This document shows, piece by piece, positions 28,474 to 38,199 of a stretch of DNA of 64,000 nucleotides. The position numbers and the translations under genes were made by a program. The notes below the pieces were generated by a model. It was not told the DNA's origin and searched no databases. It saw nothing but the letters and a program-made list of their open reading frames with translations. Origin of the DNA: Prochlorococcus sp. MIT 0603 (GTDB taxonomy: Bacteria > Cyanobacteriota > Cyanobacteriia > PCC-6307 > Cyanobiaceae); NCBI RefSeq assembly GCF_000760215.1, contig NZ_JNAW01000001.1, forward strand, positions 186,001-250,000. The letters run 5' to 3'. The number at the start of each line of letters is the position of its first letter. Within the stretch, counting starts at the first letter, position 1.

Positions 28474-30894
28474 ATGGGTTTTCAACAAAAGAATTCGAAA
28501 TTAAGTATTGCTCAGCTTGCTTCTCAAGAAACACTTGAGCTGTTGGAGTGGCCACTTCTTTGTGAACAGCTCTCATCATTTGCAAGCACTATTCAAGGCC
28601 GACGTATATGTATCACTTCTTTAATACCAAGTAATTTGCTCATCAGCAGAAGATTGCTTTCTGAAACATTAGAGATAAGTACTTTAGATAAAGAGTTAGA
28701 AGGAGGTATTAGTTTTGTTGGAGTTAAAGATTTAGAGACGATTTTGTTGCGATGCTCAAAAGGAGGGGTCTTGTCCGGGATGGAGTTGTTAGAAGTTTCT
28801 GAAACATTAAGAGCTGCCAGGCGATTGCGTCGGCAGCTAAATGACCCAATGAGTCGACCAACAATATCTTCCTTAGCCTCGAATTTGATAGCATTGCCCG
28901 AATTGCAGAAATTAATTGAATTTGGGATCGAAGATGGTGGGCGCATAGCAGATCGGGCAAGTGATCAATTAGCTGGATTTCGTCGACAGGCTCATGCGTT
29001 AGGACAGGAAAGGAAAGATTTCTTAAGGGATCTTATGAGGAGACTGCATTCTGTCCTTCAGGATACTGTCATATCTGAACGATATAATCGACCAGTAATA
29101 GCCTTGAAGTCTGGTGCAATTGATCATGTTCAAGGAACCATTCATGACACTTCTGCTTCAGGAAATACTTATTTTATAGAGCCAAAAATCATCATTCCTT
29201 TAGGCAATAGAATTGCAGCACTTCAAGCCAAAATTTTAGTAGAAGAGCAGAAATTATTAGCTCTGTGGAGTAGGGAAGTTGCTGATAATCATCTTGCTCT
29301 TCATCAACTTTATAAAGCTTTATTGGAATTAGACTTTGCTTTAACAAGAGCAAGATATAGCGATTGGTTGGGGGGTATTGCACCTAGTCTTAATGAACAC
29401 TCTGATAGTCCATTTCTCATTGAAGAGTTTCGTCACCCTTTACTTGTTTGGAAAGAGCATTATGAACAAGGCGATACAGTTATTCCAACAAGTTTTGAGG
29501 TATCTTCTTCTCAGAGAGTCATTGCTATTACAGGGCCTAATACGGGAGGAAAAACAGTTGCATTGAAAAGTATAGGTTTAGCAATACTTATGTCAAAGTG
29601 TGGATTGTTGTTGCCGTGTTCTGGGGAGCCATCTTTGCCTTGGGTTAATCAAGTCCTGGCAGATATTGGAGATGAACAATCCCTTCAACAGAATTTATCA
29701 ACGTTTAGTGGACATATTGTTCGAATTACTCGTATTTTGGAATCCATTGCTATATGTTCTGGACCGTCAGTAGTTTTACTTGATGAATTAGGGGCAGGTA
29801 CTGATCCAACAGAAGGAACTGCATTAGCGACCGCTTTGTTGCTTGCATTGGCTGATAAAGCAAGATTGACAGTTGCAACTACACATTTTGGCGAATTAAA
29901 AGCTTTGAAGTATAGCGATTCACGATTTGAGAATGCTTCTGTTGGATTTGATAGTGAAACGATGAGTCCTACTTATCATCTTCAATGGGGTATTCCTGGG
30001 CGAAGCAATGCTTTAGCAATCGCACGTCGATTAGGTTTAGAGAGAAGTGTTATGAATAAAGCCCAAGAACTTTTGACAAGCAATGGTGTGGACAATGTAA
30101 ACCATGTTATAGAAGGGCTTGAGGAGCAGCGGCATAGGCAGCAAGAGGCAGCAGAAGAAGCTGCTGCACTTTTAGCTCGTACGGAGATTCTTCATGAGGA
30201 ATTGATTAGTCGTTGGCAAAAACAATGTTTAGAATCTCAAGACTTTCAGGAAAGAGGACGCCAGGAATTAGAGAGTTCTATTCGAGATGGACAAAAGGAG
30301 GTGAAAGAATTAATCCGTCGTTTGCGTGATGGATCAGCGGATGGTGAGACTGCGCGAATAAGTGGTAAGAGGTTAAGGCAAATAAAAGCTTTTCAACAGC
30401 AACGGATGAATAAAGATAATAATAATTGGTTACCTAAAAAAGGGGATCGTGTCAGATTAACTTCGATAGGCAAATCGGGTGAAGTTATTGCAGTATCAGA
30501 GGATGGTTCAGAACTTACAGTAATGTGTGGAGTATTTAGAAGTACAGTTGATTTGAATTTTGTTGAAAGCTTAGATGGACAAAAACCTATGCCTTTAAAT
30601 CAACATCCTGTAGTCAATATAAAATCTAATCTTCAATTAGGTGGTAATCCTACTGTTCGCACTAAAAGAAATACAATTGATGTAAGAGGTTTGAGAGTGT
30701 ACGAAGCTGAAGCCGTGGTTGAAGAGAAATTACGTAATACATCTGGCCCGTTATGGATTATTCATGGCGTTGGGACAGGAAGGTTGAAAAAGGGTTTGAT
30801 TGAGTGGTTGGAAAATCTTGATTATGTCGAAAAAATTACAATTGCTGAGCATTTTGATGGTGGTCCAGGATGTAGCGTTGTTTGGGTGAAGTAA
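28474..30894 (+). CDS. mutS2: MutS2 family ATPase/endonuclease
   Basis: A MutS-related protein of 806 residues. In other bacteria MutS2 suppresses recombination or rescues stalled ribosomes rather than acting in mismatch repair. It has the clamp and lever domains, Walker A GPNTGGKT near 353, Walker B VVLLDELGAGTDPTEG, a long coiled coil (about 520-640) and a C-terminal Smr nuclease domain with IDVRGLRVYEAE and HGVGTGRLKKG. The N-terminal mismatch-recognition domain of MutS is absent, as expected. The ATG at 28474 is 18 bases after the VOC gene. Confidence 0.96.
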   Translation: MGFQQKNSKLSIAQLASQETLELLEWPLLCEQLSSFASTIQGRRICITSLIPSNLLISRRLLSETLEISTLDKELEGGISFVGVKDLETILLRCSKGGVLSGMELLEVSETLRAARRLRRQLNDPMSRPTISSLASNLIALPELQKLIEFGIEDGGRIADRASDQLAGFRRQAHALGQERKDFLRDLMRRLHSVLQDTVISERYNRPVIALKSGAIDHVQGTIHDTSASGNTYFIEPKIIIPLGNRIAALQAKILVEEQKLLALWSREVADNHLALHQLYKALLELDFALTRARYSDWLGGIAPSLNEHSDSPFLIEEFRHPLLVWKEHYEQGDTVIPTSFEVSSSQRVIAITGPNTGGKTVALKSIGLAILMSKCGLLLPCSGEPSLPWVNQVLADIGDEQSLQQNLSTFSGHIVRITRILESIAICSGPSVVLLDELGAGTDPTEGTALATALLLALADKARLTVATTHFGELKALKYSDSRFENASVGFDSETMSPTYHLQWGIPGRSNALAIARRLGLERSVMNKAQELLTSNGVDNVNHVIEGLEEQRHRQQEAAEEAAALLARTEILHEELISRWQKQCLESQDFQERGRQELESSIRDGQKEVKELIRRLRDGSADGETARISGKRLRQIKAFQQQRMNKDNNNWLPKKGDRVRLTSIGKSGEVIAVSEDGSELTVMCGVFRSTVDLNFVESLDGQKPMPLNQHPVVNIKSNLQLGGNPTVRTKRNTIDVRGLRVYEAEAVVEEKLRNTSGPLWIIHGVGTGRLKKGLIEWLENLDYVEKITIAEHFDGGPGCSVVWVK

Positions 30895-31038
30895 TTCAAC
30901 TCTTGAGAAATTTAGATCATTTTTTAATCTTGGAACGACTAAAGGCTGAAATGAATTTGATATGTGTTATCAAATATTTTCTCTCGGTTTTCGACATGAC
31001 CGATTGTCTGCTTTAGTTATTATGCATGAGGAGCTTAA

Positions 31039-31161
31039 ATGACTGTTCAGGGTCTTTATTACTTACATTACCCAAGTATCGAGGAGCCCTACCTCGTCTA
31101 TCTTTCATTGCTATTAATACACGACAATGCAGTTTATAGATCAAGCACACATAACAGTTAG
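31039..31161 (+). CDS. Possible 40-residue leader ORF overlapping obgE
   Basis: An ATG at 31039 has a good Shine-Dalgarno, GAGGAG, five bases before it and opens 40 codons ([18 protein letters not shown]...) ending at a TAG 35 bases inside obgE. By contrast, the obgE ATG has no clear Shine-Dalgarno. The arrangement would allow translational coupling. I recognise no protein family, and the length allows it to be chance. Confidence 0.3.
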   Translation: MTVQGLYYLHYPSIEEPYLVYLSLLLIHDNAVYRSSTHNS

Positions 31162-32116
31162 AGCCGGACGTGGTGGCGATGGAATAGTTGCTTTTCGAAG
31201 AGAAAAGTATGTGCCTGCTGGTGGCCCTTCAGGGGGAGATGGCGGTAATGGTGGGAAAGTTGTATTCCTGGCCGATTCCAATCTTCAAACTTTATTGGAT
31301 TTTAAATTCAAAAAAATAATTCTTGCTGAAGATGGTTGTAGAGGAGGTCCTAATAAATGCACTGGTGCATCTGGGAATGATCTTATTTTGAAAGTTCCAT
31401 GTGGCACAGAAGTTAGACATATGGAAACAGGAATAATATTTGGTGATTTGACAATTCATGGCGAAACTTTAGTGGTGGCTTTTGGGGGTAATGGAGGTCT
31501 TGGGAATGCTCATTATTTAAGTAATAGAAACCGTGCTCCTGAAAAATTCTCAGAAGGTAGGGATGGAGAAGAATGGTTATTAAATCTTGAATTAAAATTA
31601 TTAGCGGAAGTAGGAATTATTGGATTGCCAAATGCAGGGAAAAGCACATTGATTTCTGTTCTTTCATCTGCAAGACCCAAAATTGCTGATTACCCTTTCA
31701 CTACATTAATTCCCAACCTTGGTGTTGTACGCAAGCCAAGTGGAGATGGAACTGTTTTTGCTGATATTCCTGGCTTAATAGCTGGTGCTGCTCAAGGTAT
31801 TGGATTAGGACATGAGTTCTTAAGGCACATAGAACGGACAAAATTGTTGATTCACCTTGTAGATGCTTCATCTTTAGATCCTTTGGAAGATATTCAAGTT
31901 GTTGAGAAAGAACTTTTAGCTTATGACCATGGACTTATCGATCGCCCAAGAATTTTAGTCTTGAATAAGAAAGAGCTTATAAATCAGCAAAAGATTGAGG
32001 TTCTCATAGAAAATTTAAACCCTTCATTTGGAAACGACTTGTTTGTTATTTCTGCTGCAATGAATGAAGGCTTAGATCTTCTGCTCAAAAAAGTTTGGGA
32101 AAAACTAGAGACTTAA
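31127..32116 (+). CDS. obgE: GTPase Obg/CgtA
   Basis: A ribosome-associated GTPase of 50S assembly and growth control. The N-terminal glycine-rich Obg fold (about 1-158, with [20 protein letters not shown]) is followed by the G domain with G1 GLPNAGKST near 165, G3 DIPGLI and G4 NKKE. The length of 329 residues shows that the variable C-terminal OCT domain is absent, as in many cyanobacteria. An upstream 40-codon ORF overlaps its start. Confidence 0.97.
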   Translation: MQFIDQAHITVRAGRGGDGIVAFRREKYVPAGGPSGGDGGNGGKVVFLADSNLQTLLDFKFKKIILAEDGCRGGPNKCTGASGNDLILKVPCGTEVRHMETGIIFGDLTIHGETLVVAFGGNGGLGNAHYLSNRNRAPEKFSEGRDGEEWLLNLELKLLAEVGIIGLPNAGKSTLISVLSSARPKIADYPFTTLIPNLGVVRKPSGDGTVFADIPGLIAGAAQGIGLGHEFLRHIERTKLLIHLVDASSLDPLEDIQVVEKELLAYDHGLIDRPRILVLNKKELINQQKIEVLIENLNPSFGNDLFVISAAMNEGLDLLLKKVWEKLET

Positions 32117-32198
32117 CAATTTTTCTATGTTTTATAGCCAATGTATGGTTGTCGATACTCACAGAATTGGTCATAACTAGTATAAGGTTATTTTTTCT

Positions 32199-32381
32199 AT
32201 GACTTTCTACACTTGTTTTGATGATCAAGGTGGTGTAATCGCTAGATGCCAAACACCACAAGATGTTGAAGTATTGAGACGTATGGGGCGTCCTATTAAA
32301 GAGGTTAGGGAAATGAAGAATGAAGAAGCAGTTGTTTGTTCACTTACTGGAAGTCCTTCAGACTTCAATATGGATTATTAA
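32199..32381 (+). CDS. Small conserved-looking protein of unknown function
   Basis: A 60-residue protein, MTFYTCFDDQGGVIARCQTP at the start, with two cysteines near the N-terminus (C6, C17) and another at about residue 48. It has no membrane segment. I do not recognise a domain. The short clean frame, the ATG after an AT-rich leader and the shared strong terminator at its end support a real gene. Confidence 0.7.
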   Translation: MTFYTCFDDQGGVIARCQTPQDVEVLRRMGRPIKEVREMKNEEAVVCSLTGSPSDFNMDY

Positions 32382-32411
32382 ATTTTAAAAAGGTCTGAAT
32401 TTGTAACCATT

Positions 32412-32439
32412 AAAAAAGTGGGCATAGGCCCACTTTTTT
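32412..32439. terminator. Bidirectional terminator between the small gene and cp12
   Basis: A perfect 12-base-pair hairpin, AAAAAAGTGGGC / GCCCACTTTTTT around loop ATAG, works on both strands: GC stem then T-run for the small plus-strand gene, and likewise for the minus-strand CP12 gene, whose stop codon lies in the T-run. Confidence 0.93.
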
Positions 32440-32656
32440 AATCATCATAAACCAAACATTCTGGTTCATCTGGATTTGCATCACAGAATAACTCTAGTGC
32501 ATTTGGATCGTGCTTGTCCTCAGGATGGTGTTCTTTATATTCCTCTAGTGAATGTAGTTCTTCTTCAAGATGTCTTGCTTTGGGGGCATTGCCTTCGGCT
32601 TTGGCAGAAAGAATCTCTGATTGATCCTTCTGGATGTGTTCGTCGATTGAGTTCAT
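32438..32656 (-). CDS. cp12: CP12 Calvin-cycle regulatory protein
   Basis: A small disordered protein that, when oxidised, ties GAPDH and phosphoribulokinase into an inactive complex in the dark. The C-terminal FCDANPDEPECLVYDD carries the disulfide pair C58-x8-C67 and the GAPDH-docking tail. The 72-residue chain has no other cysteine, so the N-terminal pair of canonical CP12, which supports PRK binding, is absent. It is an acidic, Glu-rich, helical N-terminus. It ends in the shared hairpin terminator. Confidence 0.93.
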   Translation of the reverse strand: MNSIDEHIQKDQSEILSAKAEGNAPKARHLEEELHSLEEYKEHHPEDKHDPNALELFCDANPDEPECLVYDD

Positions 32657-32885
32657 TGTTTCGTTGCTTTAAGCCTTAGCTTTCAACGTATTTACATTAA
32701 ATACTTTAGAGATTTCTGCCACTATTAGTTGGTTTGGTTTACAACACCATGTATTTCCTTTGTAGCTTGAGATACATTTTTGCCTGTTAGGGCTGCAGTT
32801 TGTTTTAAAGTCAAAGTTATTCATAAGGTTAATTTAGAAATTCGAATTGTTTTTTGGAGACAGCTCTAATTCCCAGAGGCAGTTT

Positions 32886-33509
32886 TTACTTCGTTTTTAG
32901 ATATTCAAAAACACTTTTGTCACCAATATCCGAAGCTGCATCCATGCCAAATTTTCTTAATGCAAGAATTAATAACAGTCCTGCCGACAAACAAATCAAT
33001 ATCATTGCTATTTGATTACTTATTATTCCCAAAAAATGACTTCCTAGGCTTATAGGCAGTAAGCATGTCAATCCAATAGCCTCTGGTCGTTGAAAACAAA
33101 AGAATTCTTTAAAGCCTAATCCAGTCATTGCTGCAAAATAAGGCCCAATCAATATTGTTAAGCTCGGTCTGGAAGCAAGGTTAGATAGTAATTCGTGAGA
33201 ATCCCCTTTGAAAATGAGAATAGCAATCCCTAAAGACCCTAAAGCCCATAAGAATTGAAGAGTTCTATGAAGAAAGCGAATATAAATGTGAATCCAATTC
33301 AAAGCTAATCCCAAGGAAATAGTCATTGGAATAAGCCAGATCCATGCATAACCTTGCCCAATGATCAACCAATGAGATAAACCTGCTGTGAATGATAAGC
33401 CACATATCAATAGTGCAATTCTATAGTTTCTTACTTCTAACCGATCATCATTTGTTATCACATATTTCCCATACATTCCTTGAAGTTCTATTGATAAGGC
33501 ATTTTCCAT
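32886..33509 (-). CDS. DUF2301 integral membrane protein
   Basis: A 207-residue protein with about six hydrophobic spans and the cyanobacterial DUF2301 pattern (GPYFAAMTGLGFKEFFCFQRPEA). The function is unknown. The N-terminal 30 residues are soluble. It lies between the cp12 gene and the glutathionyl-hydroquinone reductase gene on the minus strand, 46 bases after the latter, and may share its transcript. Confidence 0.85.
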   Translation of the reverse strand: MENALSIELQGMYGKYVITNDDRLEVRNYRIALLICGLSFTAGLSHWLIIGQGYAWIWLIPMTISLGLALNWIHIYIRFLHRTLQFLWALGSLGIAILIFKGDSHELLSNLASRPSLTILIGPYFAAMTGLGFKEFFCFQRPEAIGLTCLLPISLGSHFLGIISNQIAMILICLSAGLLLILALRKFGMDAASDIGDKSVFEYLKTK

Positions 33510-33555
33510 GGTTGTCCTAAGGTGATTTAATTTGACAGCAAAGAGTTGAATTTGA

Positions 33556-34524
33556 TCAAACTATCTCTTCAATTTTAGGTCCTTTTGGGATGATATTGCT
33601 TGGATTCAGTGGGAATAATGCTCCAAAGTAATCATTACGCCAATGGAATGCATTACAAGTCTTTGAGACTCTTGGCAGATTATAAAATCTTTTTCGCCAA
33701 GCAATCAGTTTTGGAAAAGAAGACAAAAACTCTTGGCTACAGCTAAATAAAGGAGAGTAAACACTTTCCCATCTAATAATTGTTGGGAATAATCTTATAT
33801 CAGCCAGAGTAAGTTTGTCCCCACATAGCCAAGGTCCTTTTATCGAAAGACTTTCTTCTATATTTTTGAGTGAATGAAATAACTCTTCGCTTGCTTTTTC
33901 ATAAGCAACTTGGCTTCTAGCAAAACCACATTTATAAACACCGTTGTTTACTGACTCTTGGATTGCTTCTTGCCATGCATTGATTTCTGGTTGAAGATCT
34001 TTTGGGTAAAAATTAGGTGCGCCATTGTCTACAGGCCATTCATTCAAAGTTTCTAAGAGTTGCGCACTCTCATTGCCAACTAATAAGGGATTTGTTTTAT
34101 TAGCAGGTTTTGGATCAATTAGGACTGGAACTGTTGCCCTATAGGTGGGAGGTGAATCACAAAATTTGTAAATTTCTAGAAGTGTTTTGTAACCCTTCCA
34201 AGGCGGCGAGATTTTCCATAAACCTTCTTTATGATCAGCCCAAGCGATTAGAAGGTTTAAGTTATTTTTCAGATTCCTTAGTTCATATATTATCCATGTC
34301 CTCTGTGCCCACGGGCAGCTTCTTCCGATGATTAAAACTGGCAATTCACTTTGCGTTCTATGTAAGAGCTCTTCTCTTGTTGGAGGGGTGGAATTCCTTG
34401 CCTGGCTAGGTTTGCGTTTGTAATTACCTGAATGGTCAGCAGGTGCAAGACCATTCATTAATTTATTCCATTGCCACTTCCAACCATTTCGGGCTGCTGC
34501 AACTATTGCTGGAGGTATTGACAT
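33556..34524 (-). CDS. Glutathionyl-hydroquinone reductase (Xi-class GST)
   Basis: A glutathione-S-transferase-fold enzyme that reduces glutathionyl-hydroquinones. The Xi-class active-site motif CPWA is present in GRSCPWAQRT (about residue 70), followed by an all-helical C-terminal domain with GPWLCGDKLTLADI. I chose the ATG at 34524 (322 residues). The longer frame to 34593 would overlap the divergent aspartoacylase-like gene, and the extra 23 residues have no family character. Its role may be repair of quinone damage from photosynthesis. Confidence 0.9.
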   Translation of the reverse strand: MSIPPAIVAAARNGWKWQWNKLMNGLAPADHSGNYKRKPSQARNSTPPTREELLHRTQSELPVLIIGRSCPWAQRTWIIYELRNLKNNLNLLIAWADHKEGLWKISPPWKGYKTLLEIYKFCDSPPTYRATVPVLIDPKPANKTNPLLVGNESAQLLETLNEWPVDNGAPNFYPKDLQPEINAWQEAIQESVNNGVYKCGFARSQVAYEKASEELFHSLKNIEESLSIKGPWLCGDKLTLADIRLFPTIIRWESVYSPLFSCSQEFLSSFPKLIAWRKRFYNLPRVSKTCNAFHWRNDYFGALFPLNPSNIIPKGPKIEEIV

Positions 34525-34578
34525 TGGATTTATTTGGTAGATATTTTCAACTATCCCTGATTGTCTTGATAATTTGTG

Positions 34579-35505
34579 ATGTCTAGCATTCAATTGTTAT
34601 TGGTTGCAGGTACACATGGGAATGAAATTAATGCACCTTGGATTTTTGATCAGTGGCAGAAGGATCTAAATCTGATTGATCAAAGCGGTTTGAAGGTTGT
34701 TGCTGAGATAGGTAATCCTGATGCACGTGAGAAAGTTCAAAGGTATTTAGACAGAGATTTAAATAGAAGCTTTCTACGAGAAAATTTGAATTCGTCTCAA
34801 GTCAATTGCATTGAAATTGATCGAGCTAGAGAATTAGTGGATAAGTATGGTCAATATGGTTCTAACCCATGCCAAATAGTTATTGACCTCCACAGCACGA
34901 CATCATCTATGGGGACTAGTCTTGTTGTCTATGGAAGACGTCCAGTTGATTTAGCATTAGTGTCTTTAATTCAAAACCGACTTGGTGTGCCTATTTATTT
35001 ATATGAAGGTGATCTATCTCAACAAGGTTTTATGGTTGAGTCTTGGCCTTGTGGATTTGTAGTTGAAATAGGCCCTGTTCCTCAAGGATTGCTTCATAGT
35101 CGAATTATTAGCCAGACATTTCATACGGTCAAATCTTGTATTGAAGAGATCTCTAAATACATTAATTGTGGTGCTTCTTTTCCCGAAAAGCTTCTAGTTC
35201 ATAGACATTTAAAAAACATTGATTTCCCTAGAGATTCTTTAGGAAGACCTTCAGCATTTATTCACAGTGATCTTCAAGGTAGAGATTGGTATCCAATCAG
35301 ATATGGTCATCCATTATTTACAGATCTCAATGGGAATGAGATTAGATTTTTAGACCAATCTTTAGAATCTGAAGAGGTTGTGCCAGTTTTTATAAATGAA
35401 GCTGCATATGTAGAGAAAAATATTGCCATGAGTTTGACTAAGAGAGAGGTTTTGACCTTTGATCCTGCTTGGAAAGATGCTTTGTATCGTTTGATTGGTT
35501 CTTAA
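34579..35505 (+). CDS. Aspartoacylase-like zinc deacylase
   Basis: A 308-residue member of the AstE/AspA zinc-hydrolase family, which splits N-acyl amino acids. The zinc ligands are in GTHGNE (His, Glu, near residue 15) and DLHSTTS (His), and the catalytic Glu in VVEIGPVPQG. The true substrate is not clear from sequence. A GTG at 34576 would add one residue; I took the ATG at 34579. It is divergent from the glutathionyl-hydroquinone reductase gene by about 54 bases. Confidence 0.9.
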   Translation: MSSIQLLLVAGTHGNEINAPWIFDQWQKDLNLIDQSGLKVVAEIGNPDAREKVQRYLDRDLNRSFLRENLNSSQVNCIEIDRARELVDKYGQYGSNPCQIVIDLHSTTSSMGTSLVVYGRRPVDLALVSLIQNRLGVPIYLYEGDLSQQGFMVESWPCGFVVEIGPVPQGLLHSRIISQTFHTVKSCIEEISKYINCGASFPEKLLVHRHLKNIDFPRDSLGRPSAFIHSDLQGRDWYPIRYGHPLFTDLNGNEIRFLDQSLESEEVVPVFINEAAYVEKNIAMSLTKREVLTFDPAWKDALYRLIGS

Positions 35506-35639
35506 ATGAAGGTTGATCTGTTTTTAGAGGAAATCCATGGCTCTCTTAAGACTTTTTAATCTTTAGACTTGTTAATGAAATTGAAGCATCGGCTGTATTA
35601 TTTACTTAGAAATTCTTTTGAAGTCTTTTGAGGCTTGGT

Positions 35640-35668
35640 TTGGATCAATTTTTATATTTTCTTAATAA
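35640..35668 (+). promoter_or_regulatory. psbA: Possible psbA promoter
   Basis: A weak -35-like TTGGAT (35640-35645) and a -10-like TAATAA (35663-35668) are 17 bases apart and would give a leader of about 107 bases. The match is poor in a very AT-rich region, so other positions are possible. Confidence 0.25.
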
Positions 35669-35753
35669 GAACCTGTTAACAAGCCTCGCGTTATTGCAGC
35701 TTTTCATTTAAAGTCCTCCTGGCGGGTTATTACTCCCGTTCTTACATAAAAAT

Positions 35754-35767
35754 GTCCCGTTTGGGAC
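35754..35767 (+). promoter_or_regulatory. psbA: Hairpin in the psbA leader near the start codon
   Basis: A perfect 5-base stem GTCCC-GTTT-GGGAC ends 15 bases before the psbA ATG, where the ribosome must land. Another short stem (CGGG 35723-35726 with CCCG 35735-35738) lies just upstream. There is no clear Shine-Dalgarno. These may affect translation or stability of psbA mRNA. Confidence 0.5.
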
Positions 35768-35782
35768 TTATTTCACGTCCTC

Positions 35783-36865
35783 ATGACCACCATTAGGCAG
35801 CAGCGTTCTGCGCTGCTCAAAGGTTGGCCGCAGTTCTGTGAGTGGGTTACCTCTACTGACAACCGTATCTATGTCGGTTGGTTTGGTGTATTGATGATCC
35901 CTTGCCTTCTAGCGGCAGCAATTTGTTTTGTAGTTGCTTTCATAGCAGCTCCTCCAGTTGACATTGATGGCATCCGTGAGCCTGTAGCAGGATCTTTCAT
36001 TTATGGAAACAACATCATTTCTGGTGCTGTTGTTCCATCTAGTAATGCAATAGGCCTTCACTTCTACCCGATTTGGGAAGCTGCAACTCTTGATGAGTGG
36101 CTTTATAACGGCGGTCCTTACCAGCTTGTTATTTTCCACTTCCTCATTGGTATTTGTGGTTGGATGGGCCGTCAGTGGGAACTTTCATATCGTTTAGGTA
36201 TGCGCCCATGGATCTGTGTTGCTTACTCTGCACCAGTTTCTGCGGCTTTCGCTGTTTTCCTTGTTTACCCATTTGGTCAGGGATCTTTCTCTGATGGAAT
36301 GCCTTTAGGTATCTCAGGAACATTCAACTTCATGTTTGTGTTCCAGGCAGAGCACAATATACTTATGCACCCATTCCATATGGCTGGTGTTGCAGGTATG
36401 TTTGGTGGAAGCTTGTTCTCAGCAATGCATGGTTCTTTGGTGACTTCTTCACTTATTCGTGAAACCACCGAGACTGAATCTTTGAACTATGGCTATAAGT
36501 TTGGCCAAGAAGAAGAAACCTATAACATCGTTGCAGCTCATGGCTACTTCGGTCGTTTGATCTTCCAATATGCAAGCTTCAATAATAGTCGCAGTCTTCA
36601 CTTCTTCTTAGCAATTTTCCCAGTTGTTTGTATTTGGTTGACTTCTATGGGCATCTGCACCATGGCATTCAATCTAAATGGATTCAATTTCAACCAATCA
36701 GTGGTTGATGCAAATGGAAAAGTTGTTCCTACATGGGGAGATGTACTTAACCGTGCAAACCTCGGTATGGAAGTGATGCATGAGCGTAATGCTCACAACT
36801 TCCCTCTTGATTTGGCAGCTGCTGAATCCACTTCTGTGGCATTAGTTGCTCCTTCAATTGGATAA
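35783..36865 (+). CDS. psbA: Photosystem II D1 protein
   Basis: The reaction-centre core protein of photosystem II, in the thylakoid membrane, carrying P680 chlorophylls, pheophytin, QB and Mn ligands. The 360-residue chain has five membrane spans. The QB loop [22 protein letters not shown], the Mn ligands near [15 protein letters not shown], and the C-terminal extension after LDLAA that is removed on maturation are all intact. The residue equal to standard position 130 is Gln (Q131 here, one extra residue at the N-terminus), the D1:1-type, low-light form. Turnover by FtsH, encoded at 38861-40711, is expected. Confidence 0.99.
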   Translation: MTTIRQQRSALLKGWPQFCEWVTSTDNRIYVGWFGVLMIPCLLAAAICFVVAFIAAPPVDIDGIREPVAGSFIYGNNIISGAVVPSSNAIGLHFYPIWEAATLDEWLYNGGPYQLVIFHFLIGICGWMGRQWELSYRLGMRPWICVAYSAPVSAAFAVFLVYPFGQGSFSDGMPLGISGTFNFMFVFQAEHNILMHPFHMAGVAGMFGGSLFSAMHGSLVTSSLIRETTETESLNYGYKFGQEEETYNIVAAHGYFGRLIFQYASFNNSRSLHFFLAIFPVVCIWLTSMGICTMAFNLNGFNFNQSVVDANGKVVPTWGDVLNRANLGMEVMHERNAHNFPLDLAAAESTSVALVAPSIG

Positions 36866-36905
36866 TTAGTTATCAACTAACCTCAAGCTCTTAGCTTGAA
36901 TTATG

Positions 36906-36941
36906 ATCCCCCTCTTTATTATTAAGAGGGGGATTTTTTTT
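36906..36941 (+). terminator. psbA: Strong Rho-independent terminator of psbA
   Basis: An 11-base-pair stem ATCCCCCTCTT / AAGAGGGGGAT with a TATTATT loop, followed by a run of T, 41 bases after the psbA stop. It is one of the strongest hairpins in the window. Confidence 0.95.
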
Positions 36942-37020
36942 AATCCCTTTTAAATGAGCGAATGATTGATTAGGATTTTTGATAAGAACACTCTTCTTAA
37001 TTCAGGAGATTAAAGAATTT

Positions 37021-38109
37021 ATGGGAAGTAGTTTTGGTGCTTTATTCCGTGTATCCACATTTGGTGAATCTCATGGTGGAGGGGTTGGTGTCATCGTTGA
37101 AGGATGTCCTCCTAGATTGGAATTAGATATTGGCAAAATACAAAATGAACTTGATCGGCGTAGACCTGGGCAGAGTAAAATCACCACGCCTAGAAAGGAA
37201 TTAGATCAAGTAGAAATTTTGAGCGGAATAGTTGAAAGAAAAACTCTTGGTACACCGATAGCAATGATGGTACGGAATCAAGATCAAAGGCCAGGAGATT
37301 ACAAGGGTATAAAGAATGTTTTCAGACCATCTCATGCTGATGGAACTTATCACTTGAAATATGGGGTTCAAGCTGTTAGTGGAGGGGGAAGAGCTTCTGC
37401 TCGAGAAACAATCGGACGAGTTGCAGCTGGAGCAATTGCCAAGCAAATACTTCACAAGGCTTATAAAACCGAGGTCCTTGCCTGGGTAAGGCGAATTCAT
37501 GATATAGAAGCTCAGATAGATATAAATCAAATTAGTTTTCAAGATATTGAGTCAAATATTGTTCGTTGTCCAAATCTTGAAACTGCAAATTTAATGATCA
37601 AAAGGATTGAAGAGATTAGTAGGGAAGGTGATTCATGTGGTGGTTTGATCGAATGTGTTGTTCGAAATGTACCAGGAGGACTAGGAATGCCTGTCTTTGA
37701 CAAATTAGAGGCTGATTTCGCTAAGGCTTTAATGTCTTTACCAGCAAGTAAGGGGTTTGAAGTTGGATCAGGCTTTGGGGGCACATTCTTAAAAGGGAGT
37801 GAACATAATGATGCTTTTTTGTCTTCCGATGGGAATGGCTTGAAAACTGCTTCAAATAATTCAGGAGGCATTCAAGGAGGTATTAGTAATGGAGAGCCAA
37901 TCATCCTTAGAGTTGGATTTAAACCAACAGCGACAATTCGTAAGGAGCAGCAAACTATTGATTCAGAAGGTAATCAAACTATGCTTGCGGCAAAAGGTAG
38001 GCATGATCCATGTGTTTTACCTAGAGCAGTCCCAATGGTTGAAGCAATGGTTTCCATTGTCTTGACGGATCACCTCTTAAGGAATCAAGGTCAGTGCAGC
38101 TTGTGGTAA
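37021..38109 (+). CDS. aroC: Chorismate synthase
   Basis: Turns EPSP into chorismate, the branch point for aromatic amino acids, quinones and folate, using reduced FMN. I chose the ATG at 37021 (362 residues), since the family starts [19 protein letters not shown] and an AGGAG lies 13 bases upstream. The frame opens 14 codons earlier at 36979 without family character. Other motifs are GRASARET and the late [14 protein letters not shown]. Confidence 0.97.
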   Translation: MGSSFGALFRVSTFGESHGGGVGVIVEGCPPRLELDIGKIQNELDRRRPGQSKITTPRKELDQVEILSGIVERKTLGTPIAMMVRNQDQRPGDYKGIKNVFRPSHADGTYHLKYGVQAVSGGGRASARETIGRVAAGAIAKQILHKAYKTEVLAWVRRIHDIEAQIDINQISFQDIESNIVRCPNLETANLMIKRIEEISREGDSCGGLIECVVRNVPGGLGMPVFDKLEADFAKALMSLPASKGFEVGSGFGGTFLKGSEHNDAFLSSDGNGLKTASNNSGGIQGGISNGEPIILRVGFKPTATIRKEQQTIDSEGNQTMLAAKGRHDPCVLPRAVPMVEAMVSIVLTDHLLRNQGQCSLW

Positions 38110-38199
38110 GGATTAAGGATAAGCTCTCAACTTAAACACTACATTCTTCTATAAAACTTTTCGTAACTTATAAGACTTCTCTATTTAATAGACTCTAAC

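Noticed and set aside
37201-37871. Two minus-strand frames inside aroC
   Set aside because: Shadows of chorismate synthase with low-complexity composition.
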